A DNA stretch of 46,101 nt, taken from the NCBI GenBank assembly GCA_023247795.1, contig JAHFFT010000001.1, forward strand, positions 91,781-137,881, in the 5' to 3' direction. The notes under the pieces were generated by a model that had not been told where the DNA came from, searched no databases, and saw nothing but the letters and a program-made list of their open reading frames with translations. Below, one piece after another: positions 32,334-41,560 of the stretch; within the stretch, counting starts at the first letter, position 1, and each line of letters begins with the position of its first letter. The position numbers and the translations under genes were made by a program. The stretch is from Candidatus Omnitrophota bacterium. Its GTDB lineage: Bacteria > Omnitrophota > Gorgyraeia > Zapsychrales > JANLHA01.

Positions 32334-33275
32334 TCATTTCTTATACATCACAACCGCTGAATATCCAACCACCCGATTACGATCACCGGTGACATCAGCT
32401 GAAGTCGCATATCGAAGCAGTTCAGCCTTATTGTTTCCGCGTTTCTGGGCGTATAAAACCCCAATAATCACTTCCTTAAATCCATCGATCTCCATGACCC
32501 CTTGCTCGTGACCTGCCCATAACTTCTCGACATCCATTTCCTGCACCGCGGAAAGACCACGTTGATCAATGCTGTGCGCGGTATTCTCGTCGTGAAAATG
32601 CGACAGGTCCGAGCTGATCAATAACAGCACATCGTCTCTCCCCTTGGCCTGCTGATAAATTGTTTCCGCGATTCCTTCAATGGTCTTACGGTCATTGCTT
32701 CGGCTCATGATCATGGGAACAATTTTAGCATCTTTGAAAATCGTCTGCAAAAAGGGAAGCTCGACCTCCAAGACATGATCCACTTCAAAAATCTGCGGCA
32801 AGTATTGGATATTTTTATTCGCTGCCATCAACCCCTTGGCAAATTCCGTATCAACGCTAACCGTACCAAGCGGAGTCTTGAATCCGCCTTCAGGCCAAAT
32901 TGAAACGCCATCAAAATTGTAATAATGCGTCGGCCCCAATAATATGACAGTCTTATAGGAATGCTGACTCACCGCCTTATAGGCATAACCAGCGATGGGG
33001 CCAGAATAGACATGTCCGGCGTGGGGGACCACGATCACATCGATGTTTTGTTGGAATGGTTGGACCGCGGCCTGGGAAATGAAATTGATCACCTGATCAG
33101 AAAGACGTTTCGGATCGCTGTCATAAAACTGTCCGCTCACATTGGGCTCTTTGATCATATCCGCTCCCTGTGTTTGAGTAACCATCAATAATGTAAAAAA
33201 AATGAGGAATGTGGTGGGACGACACATAACTGTTAACTCCCCTCGAAATTCATGAACATATTCATGCTGATCCAC
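32334..33275 (-). CDS. MEMO-family (AmmeMemoRadiSam system protein B-like) protein with an apparent signal peptide; start probably at 33227 (MCRPTTFLIFF...)
   Basis: KEPNVSGQFYDSDPKRLSDQVINFI, VVPHAGHVYSGPIAGYAYKAV, VILLGPTHYYNFDGVSIWPEGGFKTPLGTVSVD, LLISSDLSHFHDENTAHSID. Confidence 0.88.
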   Translation of the reverse strand: MDQHEYVHEFRGELTVMCRPTTFLIFFTLLMVTQTQGADMIKEPNVSGQFYDSDPKRLSDQVINFISQAAVQPFQQNIDVIVVPHAGHVYSGPIAGYAYKAVSQHSYKTVILLGPTHYYNFDGVSIWPEGGFKTPLGTVSVDTEFAKGLMAANKNIQYLPQIFEVDHVLEVELPFLQTIFKDAKIVPMIMSRSNDRKTIEGIAETIYQQAKGRDDVLLLISSDLSHFHDENTAHSIDQRGLSAVQEMDVEKLWAGHEQGVMEIDGFKEVIIGVLYAQKRGNNKAELLRYATSADVTGDRNRVVGYSAVVMYKK

Positions 33276-33323
33276 GCTAATTCGAATTTTTGTTTATTCA
33301 TATTCCCATCCCATTTTAATAAT

Positions 33324-34766
33324 TTAAAAAAATAAGAGAAATACTGATAGGGGGATAAAAAGAACCTTCCCTGATGGTGCAGAAGGTCTATAGAAATCCT
33401 TTGTCACAACAATCCCGAATGCTTGATGATATTCGTTAAGAAACCACTCCATGGCCGGTAGATCATCCGGGTTCTGACTATATTTGACTTCAACCGGAAG
33501 ACACCTTTTTCCTCCCAAATGAACAACAAAATCAATCTCTCGCCTTGCGTCCTTGTAATATGTCAATTCAATTTGTCCTTCAAAATGTCGTAACGCGTTA
33601 AAAATCAAATTTTCTGCGTAAAAACCCATCATCACGTTGTCTTTCAGCAAATGATGATCCAATTTTAAAATGGCATTTCTAAGAGCCAAATCAATCAGAT
33701 AACATTTCACGCTACCTCTTCGAAACTTAAGCGGTCGTTTGGAAAAACGCGGCACGGTCTTAATCAAATCAGTCATCTCCAGAAGGGGCAAGTATTTCTC
33801 AAGCATGGGGCGGCTAATCCCAGTTTTTTGCGCTGTTTTTTCTACATTAATTTCCTGGCCTGGCTGTTCCACCAAGGAAATGTAAAACGCCTTGATATTT
33901 TCCGGTTTGCGGAATTCCGTCGCGATAACCAGATCTTCAAAGATGACTTTTTTCACCTGGTTATCAAATAAATACTCTTGTTTGGCCACAAAATCTTTAA
34001 TTTCCCAGCTTTCCGGAAACCCTCCCTCAACAAAATATTGATCTAACAGATGATTTAATCCATCGAACATAACCTTTGATAAACTTACCGGCCCTGATTC
34101 CGATTGAATCTCCCTCCAGTTGACGGCCATTTCCCTTTGCAATTTATATCCAAACTCTCCCGCGCGCTGTACAAAATTCAGCAACTCTTTATTATCGGGG
34201 CTACGAAAATAAACAAACTCTTTAAAGGAAAATGGCAAAAGATGATTATCTTTAATGCGACCTAAAAGACTCTCACGGCTTTTACGAAATATGGGAGATG
34301 ACGCCGATCCGGAAACAACAAAACGGACAGGGAAATTCAAATCATAATATTTCTTCAAATAAAGTTCCCAGCGGTCAAATTTTTGAACCTCATCCAGAAA
34401 AAAGTAAACAAGCCTTTCCTTATGTTTAAGATCCGCCCACTGAATCAGGCGGTCAAAAAAATGCGCTCGCAAATGCGGCTCGGCTAAAAGCGGATCATCG
34501 AAAGAGAAATAAATAATCCGCGATGGTTCAATATTCTGCTCCAAAATTAAATTCTGGATGAGCTGTTTAAGAATCGTCGTTTTTCCAACTCGTCTGGGCC
34601 CGGTAATAGAGATGATTTGCTTAAGAGTTAATAAATCTTTTAAAATTTTATGAAAAACCGGCCGTTTAAAATCTTGTGTTTTTACTTCACCATTTTTCCA
34701 CCACGGATTGTAAGGAGATAAAATTGCTTCGATGGAAATGTTTTCGAATTTGTTTTTTGCGGTCAT
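33324..34766 (-). CDS. AAA ATPase with DUF4143-type C-terminus
   Basis: ITGPRRVGKTTILKQLI (Walker A), LVYFFLDEVQKFDRWELYLKKYYD (Walker B), FVVSGSASSPIFRKSRESLLGRI, C-terminal TYYKDARREIDFVVHLGGKRCLPVEVKYSQNPDD. Confidence 0.92.
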   Translation of the reverse strand: MTAKNKFENISIEAILSPYNPWWKNGEVKTQDFKRPVFHKILKDLLTLKQIISITGPRRVGKTTILKQLIQNLILEQNIEPSRIIYFSFDDPLLAEPHLRAHFFDRLIQWADLKHKERLVYFFLDEVQKFDRWELYLKKYYDLNFPVRFVVSGSASSPIFRKSRESLLGRIKDNHLLPFSFKEFVYFRSPDNKELLNFVQRAGEFGYKLQREMAVNWREIQSESGPVSLSKVMFDGLNHLLDQYFVEGGFPESWEIKDFVAKQEYLFDNQVKKVIFEDLVIATEFRKPENIKAFYISLVEQPGQEINVEKTAQKTGISRPMLEKYLPLLEMTDLIKTVPRFSKRPLKFRRGSVKCYLIDLALRNAILKLDHHLLKDNVMMGFYAENLIFNALRHFEGQIELTYYKDARREIDFVVHLGGKRCLPVEVKYSQNPDDLPAMEWFLNEYHQAFGIVVTKDFYRPSAPSGKVLFIPLSVFLLFF

Positions 34767-35124
34767 TTCATCTCCTGATATGCTCTATAACTACAACTAA
34801 CCATGAGTATTTATGATACACATATTACAATAAAAATTTATTTATGTAAATCATAACTTACATAAATTTTTAATTATCGTAACATATTTTGCTGCAATAT
34901 TTTATAGAATATTTTATGCTAATAATTCGCGGTAGATAACTACAATTTTCCTCCCTCAATCTACAATCCAAAACCATATAGTGATCTTATTTCTTTATCA
35001 TGTCATGCTTTACCTAAACACAAAAATGCGACCTCGGGTTGTAGCCTACACTTCTATAATATACCAAAATTTTTCTGCTTTTAACCAATTAAGATTACGT
35101 TACGTGGCCAAAAATTTGGAATCA

Positions 35125-35472
35125 TTATTTAAAAAACAGCGCTATCATTCCAACGGTCAAAATAATAATCCAGAAGACGACTCGAATTATCCAAGCAAAA
35201 AATAATAACGGTATACTCGCTCCTGATACTCCAATTGCTATAATAAAGAATCCAAAGTTGTACATGAATCCGTTATTATTTGAATTGTAAACATGAATAC
35301 TTTCGGGAAACCAGACACTTAAAGGCAGCGTAACAAAAGAAATAAACCCATCCCAGATTCCTTGCCAAAATCCACCATATGAGTCATTTAGATAATCTAA
35401 ATATGCGTCACATTGATGACTGTATGCAAAGAAAAAAATCATGAATATCAAAAGTATTAATATCTTTTTCAT
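35125..35472 (-). CDS. Small conserved-looking membrane protein of unknown function
   Basis: 115 aa, N-terminal hydrophobic segment, FWQGIWDGFISFVTLPLSVWFPESIHVYNSNNNGFMYNFGFFI, two C-terminal TM-like stretches; AT-rich context. Confidence 0.6.
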   Translation of the reverse strand: MKKILILLIFMIFFFAYSHQCDAYLDYLNDSYGGFWQGIWDGFISFVTLPLSVWFPESIHVYNSNNNGFMYNFGFFIIAIGVSGASIPLLFFAWIIRVVFWIIILTVGMIALFFK

Positions 35473-35584
35473 TAGACTAAATCATGCACCCCGATATAGG
35501 TGCTAGATACAATTAAAAGTGCCTATTTCTCGAGCCAAGCTTTTGCCATTTAATAATTCTACCACAGAACCCGGGCCCTAAATT

Positions 35585-36391
35585 TTACACTTCCCCAATA
35601 ATCTTTAGCACATTTTCTTTTGTAAAAATATCCATGTCTTTGGGGTCTTCGAGAAAATTAACAACATCCTTGTGAACGGTTTTCCAGTCGGCCTTCTTAA
35701 CCACACCGCTTAAATATTTTCGCCAATCATTTTCGGTCGGCATTTCTTTTGTGTACCCCGTTTGAGTTAAAGCGTTATGAAGAAGTTTGAAATTGGGAAC
35801 AATCGTTTTAAACCTAGACAAATACCAGGCAATATCAAAATAATCTCTGCCCTTGGTGTACTTTCGACTCAAAAGCGCGTGGATTTTTCCAGCCAATAGC
35901 GACGGCAAATCGTAGGACAAAAAAGCAATAGGAAAAAACTTATTGACGATTTGCGTCGTTAAGACAGCCCCCTTGGGAGGCTTGGTGTCGATTTCAATTT
36001 TAATTGAAAATTTTTGGCTTGTCATGGGCGAAAGTTGCGCCTCATGCATGAGCCCTTCAAATTTAACAAAAGCCGATTGAACGGCCTTGCTCTCTTTGTA
36101 ATCTACGTTGGCTGTATAACCGGCCAAAACGAGCTCTTGTTTAATGACATTCATCAAATCAGCAAATGGCATTTGAGATTTCTTGTGCGACGAAAAATCC
36201 AGGTCTTCCGAAAAGCGCGGTAAGTCGTATAAAAACCTTAAAGCCGTTCCATCGACAAAAGCGGTGGATTGAAAAATATTGCGGTCATGCATAATCCTCA
36301 GCACATAGGCCTGCAAATATTCACGCATGGCATTGTATTTCGTGGTGCTGGATTTTTGCGCGGCGACCAATTCCAAACAATGGTCTTTCAC
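35585..36391 (-). CDS. abiEii: AbiEii-type nucleotidyltransferase toxin
   Basis: STAFVDGTALRFLYDLPRFSEDLDFSS, KFSIKIEIDTKPP, LLAGKIHALLSRKYTKGRDYFDIAWYL. Confidence 0.88.
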   Translation of the reverse strand: MKDHCLELVAAQKSSTTKYNAMREYLQAYVLRIMHDRNIFQSTAFVDGTALRFLYDLPRFSEDLDFSSHKKSQMPFADLMNVIKQELVLAGYTANVDYKESKAVQSAFVKFEGLMHEAQLSPMTSQKFSIKIEIDTKPPKGAVLTTQIVNKFFPIAFLSYDLPSLLAGKIHALLSRKYTKGRDYFDIAWYLSRFKTIVPNFKLLHNALTQTGYTKEMPTENDWRKYLSGVVKKADWKTVHKDVVNFLEDPKDMDIFTKENVLKIIGEV

Positions 36392-37026
36392 AGCTTTTTT
36401 ACCCCCTTCATTTCCCCTTTGACATATTGCTCGATCAGACGGGCTGTCTGCATTAAATTTTTCTTTTTAAAGCGTCGGGAGTATTCCAATAATTTATTGA
36501 GTTTGATGTCTTCGACATTCTGTAAACGCATCTCTTCTAAATAATCCAAAGACACTTTCACGTGTTTCAAATAAAAAAAATCTAATAAAGCCTTCTCCGG
36601 GGTGGCCATAAAAATAGTTTGCCCGCCCATATTCAAAGAAAGGTATCCCCAAAAGAGCGACGGCTTAACATGGTTGTAATCATAGCGGCCAGCTGGCGTT
36701 TCAAAACTTTCCGGCCGCTTGGTTGTAACGGAAGTAAAAACATGAACTGCTTCTGGAATGAGCCCGTGATATTCAAGGGCCTTTTCCAGACTGATATACG
36801 AAGGACTTTTTAAGGCGCTCGCGATATAAAATTCCGAGAGTGTCATTTTACGGTAAGGTTCAGCAAGCACATAAAGGCCTCTTTTGAGCTGGATCAATTT
36901 ACCGGATTTAACCCAGCGGCTGATTTGTACCTTTAGAGACAGCGAACCCCTATCTTCGGGAGACAGGACTCTTGTATCTACGAGCGGAAACCCTTGTACT
37001 TTTGAAAGGAAGCGGCTAAACTCCAT
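36388..37026 (-). CDS. abiEi: AbiEi-type antitoxin / transcriptional regulator
   Basis: SRWVKSGKLIQLKRGLYVLAEPYRK, SPSYISLEKALEYHGLIPEAVHVFTSVTTKRPESFETPAGRYDYNHV, ATPEKALLDFFYL; 4-bp overlap with the toxin gene. Confidence 0.88.
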   Translation of the reverse strand: MEFSRFLSKVQGFPLVDTRVLSPEDRGSLSLKVQISRWVKSGKLIQLKRGLYVLAEPYRKMTLSEFYIASALKSPSYISLEKALEYHGLIPEAVHVFTSVTTKRPESFETPAGRYDYNHVKPSLFWGYLSLNMGGQTIFMATPEKALLDFFYLKHVKVSLDYLEEMRLQNVEDIKLNKLLEYSRRFKKKNLMQTARLIEQYVKGEMKGVKKL

Positions 37027-37147
37027 AACAAAAATTTAACATATTTGATAAATTATTGCAACATAATATTAAAATTTTCTAACGGTTGTTCAAATAATTG
37101 AAAGCGCTCCACTTCTGGGACAATGACTGAAGCGTTCTGGCGAAAAA

Positions 37148-37609
37148 CTAGGCTCGATCGCCCAGGCTTTTGCGGCGCATGCGTTCATTGAAAGATTCAT
37201 TCAATCGGGCACACTCTTTTTCCAGCACCTTGGTTCGCACTTCAATACCGGCTTTGATAAGGATTTGAATACCTCGACCTTGATGAGCGGGATTAGGATC
37301 AATGGCTCCAACAACAACCCTTTTGATCCCGGAAGCGAGAATCGCGTCGGTGCAGAGCGGGGTTTTTCCGTGGGTCGAGCAAGGCTCGAGGGTGATGTAA
37401 AGGATCGCGTCTTTTTTCGGTGGACGGCCAAGATGTTTGAGAGCCTCGATCTCGGCGTGCGGGCCGCCGGCCTTTTGATGAAAGCCGGTCGCGGCAATTC
37501 GGTTGCCTTCAACAATCAATGCACCGACCATGGGGTTGGGATCGACTAATCCCCTCCCCTTCTCGGCCTCCTTAAGAGCAAGTGCCATGTACTCGGCATC
37601 AGAATCCAT
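37148..37609 (-). CDS. ribD: Stand-alone riboflavin-type deaminase (RibD N-terminal domain only)
   Basis: MDSDAEYMALALKEAEKGRGLVDPNPMVGALIVEGNRIAATGFHQKAGGPHAEIEAL, YITLEPCSTHGKTPLCTDAI; ATG at 37609, stop before any reductase domain. Confidence 0.85.
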   Translation of the reverse strand: MDSDAEYMALALKEAEKGRGLVDPNPMVGALIVEGNRIAATGFHQKAGGPHAEIEALKHLGRPPKKDAILYITLEPCSTHGKTPLCTDAILASGIKRVVVGAIDPNPAHQGRGIQILIKAGIEVRTKVLEKECARLNESFNERMRRKSLGDRA

Positions 37610-37619
37610 AGCGACGAGG

Positions 37620-39923
37620 CTAACCGGCAACCTTGACCCGCTGACGGATTGCCTTAGCGGCCTCAACCATGTTGATCAAAGCCGGTTTGACTTCTTCCCA
37701 CTGCCGCGTCTTCAAACCGCAGTCCGGGTTGACCCAGATGTTTTCAGCGGGAAGCACTTTGTCCGCCTTTTCTAACAGCTCTTCCATCTCTGTTTTCGAC
37801 GGAACGCGCGGGGAATGGATGTCATAAACCCCTGGACCAATCTCATTGGGATACTTGAAGTCAACAAATACGTCTAATAGCTCCATCTTCGAGCGGGACG
37901 ATTCAATGGAAATCACGTCGGCGTCCATGTCAGCAATCGCCTCGATGATATCATTGAATTCCGAATAGCACATATGGGTATGGATCTGGGTCTCGTCCTT
38001 AACACCAGAAGCGCTCAGACGGAAAGCCTTGACTGACCAATCCAAATAATCTTTCCAATCCGACCGTCGTAACGGCAATCCTTCACGGATTGCTGGCTCG
38101 TCGATTTGAATCACCGAAATCCCAGCCTTTTCCAAATCAACAACCTCGTCGCGGATCGCCAAAGCAATCTGCATCACCGACTCCGAACGCGGTTGATCAT
38201 TGCGCACAAAACTCCACTGGGCGATAGTGACGGGTCCGGTCAACATCCCCTTCATCGGTTTCTTCGTCAAGGATTGCGCAAATTTTGACCAGCGCACGGT
38301 CATCGGCTGCGGACGTGAGACATCGCCAAAAATGATCGGCGGTTTCACATAACGTGAACCATAACTCTGCACCCAGGCATTCTGAGTGAACGCGAACCCT
38401 TCTAACAGTTCGCCGAAATATTCAACCATGTCATTGCGTTCAAACTCGCCGTGCACGTACACATCCAAACCAATTTTATCTTGGATCTTCACGGCATTCT
38501 TGATTTCTTCTTCAATGAAGGATTCGTATTGGGCCTGTGTGATTTCATTCTTTTTCAATTTGAGGCGATTCGCGCGCACTTCCTTGGTCTGCGGAAACGA
38601 ACCAATGGTCGTGGTTGGAAACGCCGGAAGCCGCAACTCTTTGCGCTGCGTCTGTTGACGACGAGCAAAAGCCGATTTCCGCTTCATGTCCGCGGGTTTG
38701 ACCGCGGCCGTCCGCTTTTTGACCTGCTGATTATGAATCCGGCTGCTTTTCTTGCGTGAATCTAAGGCAGCCTGATTTTCCTTTAAAATCGCGTCCCCTG
38801 CCTTGCCAGCCAAAATCTTCGCTAACGAAGCAATCTCTTCCAACTTCTCATCAGCAAAGGCCAACCAAGTTTTGAATTCATTGTCCAATTTCTTTTCATT
38901 CTTAAGGGTGATGGGAGAATGAACCAGCGAACAGGAACTGGAAACGATGATCCGCGCTTCGCCCAAACTCGCTTTGGCCTTTTCCAAAATCTTTAAGGAT
39001 TCCTTAAAATCATTTTTCCAAATATTGCGACCGTCGACAACCCCAACCGAAAGGATTTTGTTTTTCGGAAATTTCTCGAGGATTTTTTCGATTTCCTTCT
39101 TGCCGCGGACGGCATCGATGTGCAGCGCCTGGACCGGCAAAGATAAAAAGGTGTCGAGATTTGCTCGCAACTCTTCGAAATATGTTGCCACCATGATGTT
39201 CAATCCCGCAACAGCACTCAACTTCTCATAAGCCTTTTGCAGACCCTGCTTTTGTTCAAGATTCAAATCAAAAGCGAACACCGGCTCATCGATCTGCACC
39301 CATTCCGCGCCCAAAGCCTTCAATTTCTTCAAAATCTCGACGTAAACCGGCAAAAGTTGATCAAGCAATTTGAACCGGTTCGCGTTAGAATCCTGTGCTT
39401 TTCCCAAAGTCAGATAGGTCATCGGACCGATCAAGACCGGACGGGTTTTAATCCCTAAGGCTAACGCCTCCGAGAACTCATCAAAAATCTTTGTGGAGGA
39501 AATTTTAAAGGCACTCTTGGATTCAAATTCCGGGACGATGTAATGATAATTCGTGTCAAGCCACTTGGTCATTTCGCAGGCCTGTGTTTCTTTTTCCTTT
39601 GCCGTCGCTCCTGAGCCGCGCGCCATGAAAAACACGGTCTCAACACCGATATTCTTACCATTCCATTTGAAACGAGCCGGAACATTGCCCAAAAGGCAGC
39701 TCATGTCGAGCATCTGATCGTAGAAACTGAAATCGTTGGACGGGATGAAATCCAGCCCCGCGGCTTTCTGTTTCTGCCAATTTTGTTTTTTTAACGCCGC
39801 TGCTGACTTTAAAAGTTCTTCAGCCTTGATTTCGCCTTTCCAATATTGCTCGGTCGCTTTTTTAAGTTCGCGGTTCTCGCCGATACGAGGGTACCCTAAA
39901 ATTCCAGTCTTGATCTTCGCCAC
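37620..39923 (-). CDS. metE: 5-methyltetrahydropteroyltriglutamate-homocysteine S-methyltransferase (cobalamin-independent methionine synthase)
   Basis: KTGILGYPRIGENRELKKATEQYWKGEI, TTTIGSFPQTKEVR, GMLTGPVTIAQWSFVR, IQIDEPAIREGLPLR, HTHMCYSEFNDII, VNPDCGLKTRQW. Confidence 0.97.
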   Translation of the reverse strand: MAKIKTGILGYPRIGENRELKKATEQYWKGEIKAEELLKSAAALKKQNWQKQKAAGLDFIPSNDFSFYDQMLDMSCLLGNVPARFKWNGKNIGVETVFFMARGSGATAKEKETQACEMTKWLDTNYHYIVPEFESKSAFKISSTKIFDEFSEALALGIKTRPVLIGPMTYLTLGKAQDSNANRFKLLDQLLPVYVEILKKLKALGAEWVQIDEPVFAFDLNLEQKQGLQKAYEKLSAVAGLNIMVATYFEELRANLDTFLSLPVQALHIDAVRGKKEIEKILEKFPKNKILSVGVVDGRNIWKNDFKESLKILEKAKASLGEARIIVSSSCSLVHSPITLKNEKKLDNEFKTWLAFADEKLEEIASLAKILAGKAGDAILKENQAALDSRKKSSRIHNQQVKKRTAAVKPADMKRKSAFARRQQTQRKELRLPAFPTTTIGSFPQTKEVRANRLKLKKNEITQAQYESFIEEEIKNAVKIQDKIGLDVYVHGEFERNDMVEYFGELLEGFAFTQNAWVQSYGSRYVKPPIIFGDVSRPQPMTVRWSKFAQSLTKKPMKGMLTGPVTIAQWSFVRNDQPRSESVMQIALAIRDEVVDLEKAGISVIQIDEPAIREGLPLRRSDWKDYLDWSVKAFRLSASGVKDETQIHTHMCYSEFNDIIEAIADMDADVISIESSRSKMELLDVFVDFKYPNEIGPGVYDIHSPRVPSKTEMEELLEKADKVLPAENIWVNPDCGLKTRQWEEVKPALINMVEAAKAIRQRVKVAG

Positions 39924-39975
39924 GTCTTCCTCCTTAAAATATGGAAAATATTGATTTCAGTTAAAATTGAGATTT

Positions 39976-40003
39976 ATTATAACGATTTTCGAATAAATTG
40001 CAA
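39976..40003 (-). promoter_or_regulatory. Putative sigma70-type promoter of metE
   Basis: Minus strand TTGCAA-N16-TATAAT, followed downstream by AAGGAGGA ahead of the metE ATG at 39923. Confidence 0.6.
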
Positions 40004-40026
40004 CTCAACTTCTGTTGACCAATTCT

Positions 40027-40054
40027 GACCTCGCAGAGGTGCACCTGCGAGGTC
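40027..40054. repeat. Intergenic imperfect palindrome GACCTCGCAGaGGTGCACCTGCGAGGTC
   Basis: Read directly between cysS and metE; core GACCTCG...CGAGGTC shared with 32290-32324. Confidence 0.75.
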
Positions 40055-40073
40055 AAAATCACCACATACAGAT

Positions 40074-40086
40074 GGGGACAGTCCCC
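40074..40086. repeat. Palindromic motif GGGGACAGTCCCC
   Basis: ggggacagtcccc read directly; same as motif at 23248-23260. Confidence 0.85.
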
Positions 40087-40090
40087 AAGA

Positions 40091-41560
40091 CTACCCCTTC
40101 TTCACTTCCCACGTACTCTCTGTTGGGCTGTCATGAACAATGATCTCCATCGCCAACAATTCGTCACGGACCTTATCTGCTGTTTGGAAATCTTTATTTT
40201 GCCGTGCTTTCTGTCGCTCGGCAACCAGCGCTTCTACTCTTTTAACATCAATGCCTTTGGCGTTGATCAAAATTTTATCAAGGCCACACAAAAATCCATC
40301 CGCCGGCTCCTGAAAAAGAGCGGTCAATTGGCCGTAAGGTTTGATCCATTCTTTGAAGGCCTTGGCTTTATCACTTAGCACCAGATCACTTTTTTTTCCA
40401 GGCTGTCCGGCCTGAAAAAACGAATTGAATTCGCGTACAACATCAAAAATGGCGGCAAACATCGCTGGAGTATTGAAATCATCGTTCAAGGCGGTCTCAA
40501 TGTACTGTGTCGCCTGCGCCAGATGAGTTCGAAATTTCTTATCCTCTTTAGATTCTGAGGTCGCTTGCGCCAAAATCCGATCAGCGAGTTGCAGGGCCGA
40601 ATAAATGCGGCCCAACCCAACCATGGCCTGACGGATCTGGTCTTCTTCAAAATTCAACGGCGATCGGTAATGAACCGAAAGCATCAAAAACTTTAAAATC
40701 TCCGGGTGATATTTTTCCATGAAAGAGCGTGCCTTGACCACGTTCCCCAACGATTTCGACATTTTCTCGTCGCCAAACTGGATAAAATTGTTATGCATCC
40801 AAAAACTGACGAAAGGTTTGCCAGAGACCGCCTCACTTTGCGCGATCTCGTTTTCGTGATGAGGAAAAATCAAATCAATCCCGCCGCCGTGGATATCAAT
40901 GCTGTCACCCAAATAACAGCGGCTTAGGGTAGAACATTCGATATGCCACCCGGGTCGACCTTTGCCCCAAGGAGAATCCCAACTGGGTTCGCCTTCCTTC
41001 GCTGGTTTCCATAAAACAAAATCCAGAGGATTTTTCTTTCTGGGGTCGGGATCCACCCGATGCCCCACTTCCAATTCCGTAATCCTTTTACCGCTCAGCA
41101 AACCATAATTCTCAAACGTCTCAATGGAATAAAAAACCGTTCCCTGCACTTCATAGGCCTTGCCCTTATCCACAAGTGCCCGAATGATGGTGACCATATC
41201 AGTCATGTGATCAGTGCATTTCGGGGTGTGTTCATGGACTTTAAGATTGAGGCTGCGAAAATCCTTTTCAAATTCCTGTATGAAACGTTGGCTCAAATCA
41301 GACGCGGAAATACCTTCTTCATTGGCCCGCTTGATGATCTTGTCGTCCACGTCGGTATAATTGTAAACAAATGTAACCTGATAACCCAAATATTCGAGCC
41401 AATTTCGGACCAGGTTGAAAAAAATCGCTCCGCGGAAATTACCAACGTGCAGAAGATCATAGACCGTCGGGCCGCAGACATACATCTTGACCTTGCCCTT
41501 AGCGAGCGGCACAAATTCTTGCTTTTGTTTCCCTAAGGTGTTGTATATCTTAAGCGTCAA
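40091..41560 (-). CDS. cysS: Cysteinyl-tRNA synthetase (probable TTG start at 41560; ORF open to 41662)
   Basis: KMYVCGPTVYDLLHVGNFRGAIFFNLVRNWLEYLGYQVTFVYNYTDVDDKII, GWHIECSTLSRCYLGDSIDIHGGGIDLIFPHHENEIAQSEA, KMSKSLGNVV. Confidence 0.96.
   Translation of the reverse strand: MTLKIYNTLGKQKQEFVPLAKGKVKMYVCGPTVYDLLHVGNFRGAIFFNLVRNWLEYLGYQVTFVYNYTDVDDKIIKRANEEGISASDLSQRFIQEFEKDFRSLNLKVHEHTPKCTDHMTDMVTIIRALVDKGKAYEVQGTVFYSIETFENYGLLSGKRITELEVGHRVDPDPRKKNPLDFVLWKPAKEGEPSWDSPWGKGRPGWHIECSTLSRCYLGDSIDIHGGGIDLIFPHHENEIAQSEAVSGKPFVSFWMHNNFIQFGDEKMSKSLGNVVKARSFMEKYHPEILKFLMLSVHYRSPLNFEEDQIRQAMVGLGRIYSALQLADRILAQATSESKEDKKFRTHLAQATQYIETALNDDFNTPAMFAAIFDVVREFNSFFQAGQPGKKSDLVLSDKAKAFKEWIKPYGQLTALFQEPADGFLCGLDKILINAKGIDVKRVEALVAERQKARQNKDFQTADKVRDELLAMEIIVHDSPTESTWEVKKG

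Noticed and set aside
24409-32511. Plus-strand ORFs opposite the 1711-aa gene, permease and pncB (e.g. 26168-26668)
   Set aside because: Antisense to well-supported minus-strand genes, with no recognisable domains.
34830-34890. AT-rich inverted repeat aaaaatttatttatgtaa...ttacataaattttt
   Set aside because: Imperfect and in a very AT-rich stretch where such symmetry arises easily; insufficient evidence for a specific site.
37148-37666. Longer RibD start at 37666
   Set aside because: It overlaps the 3' end of metE and adds residues not typical of RibD; ATG at 37609 gives the canonical N-terminus.
39924-40090. SAM or other riboswitch upstream of metE
   Set aside because: The short leader between the predicted promoter and the ATG shows no conserved riboswitch core or attenuator that I can identify.
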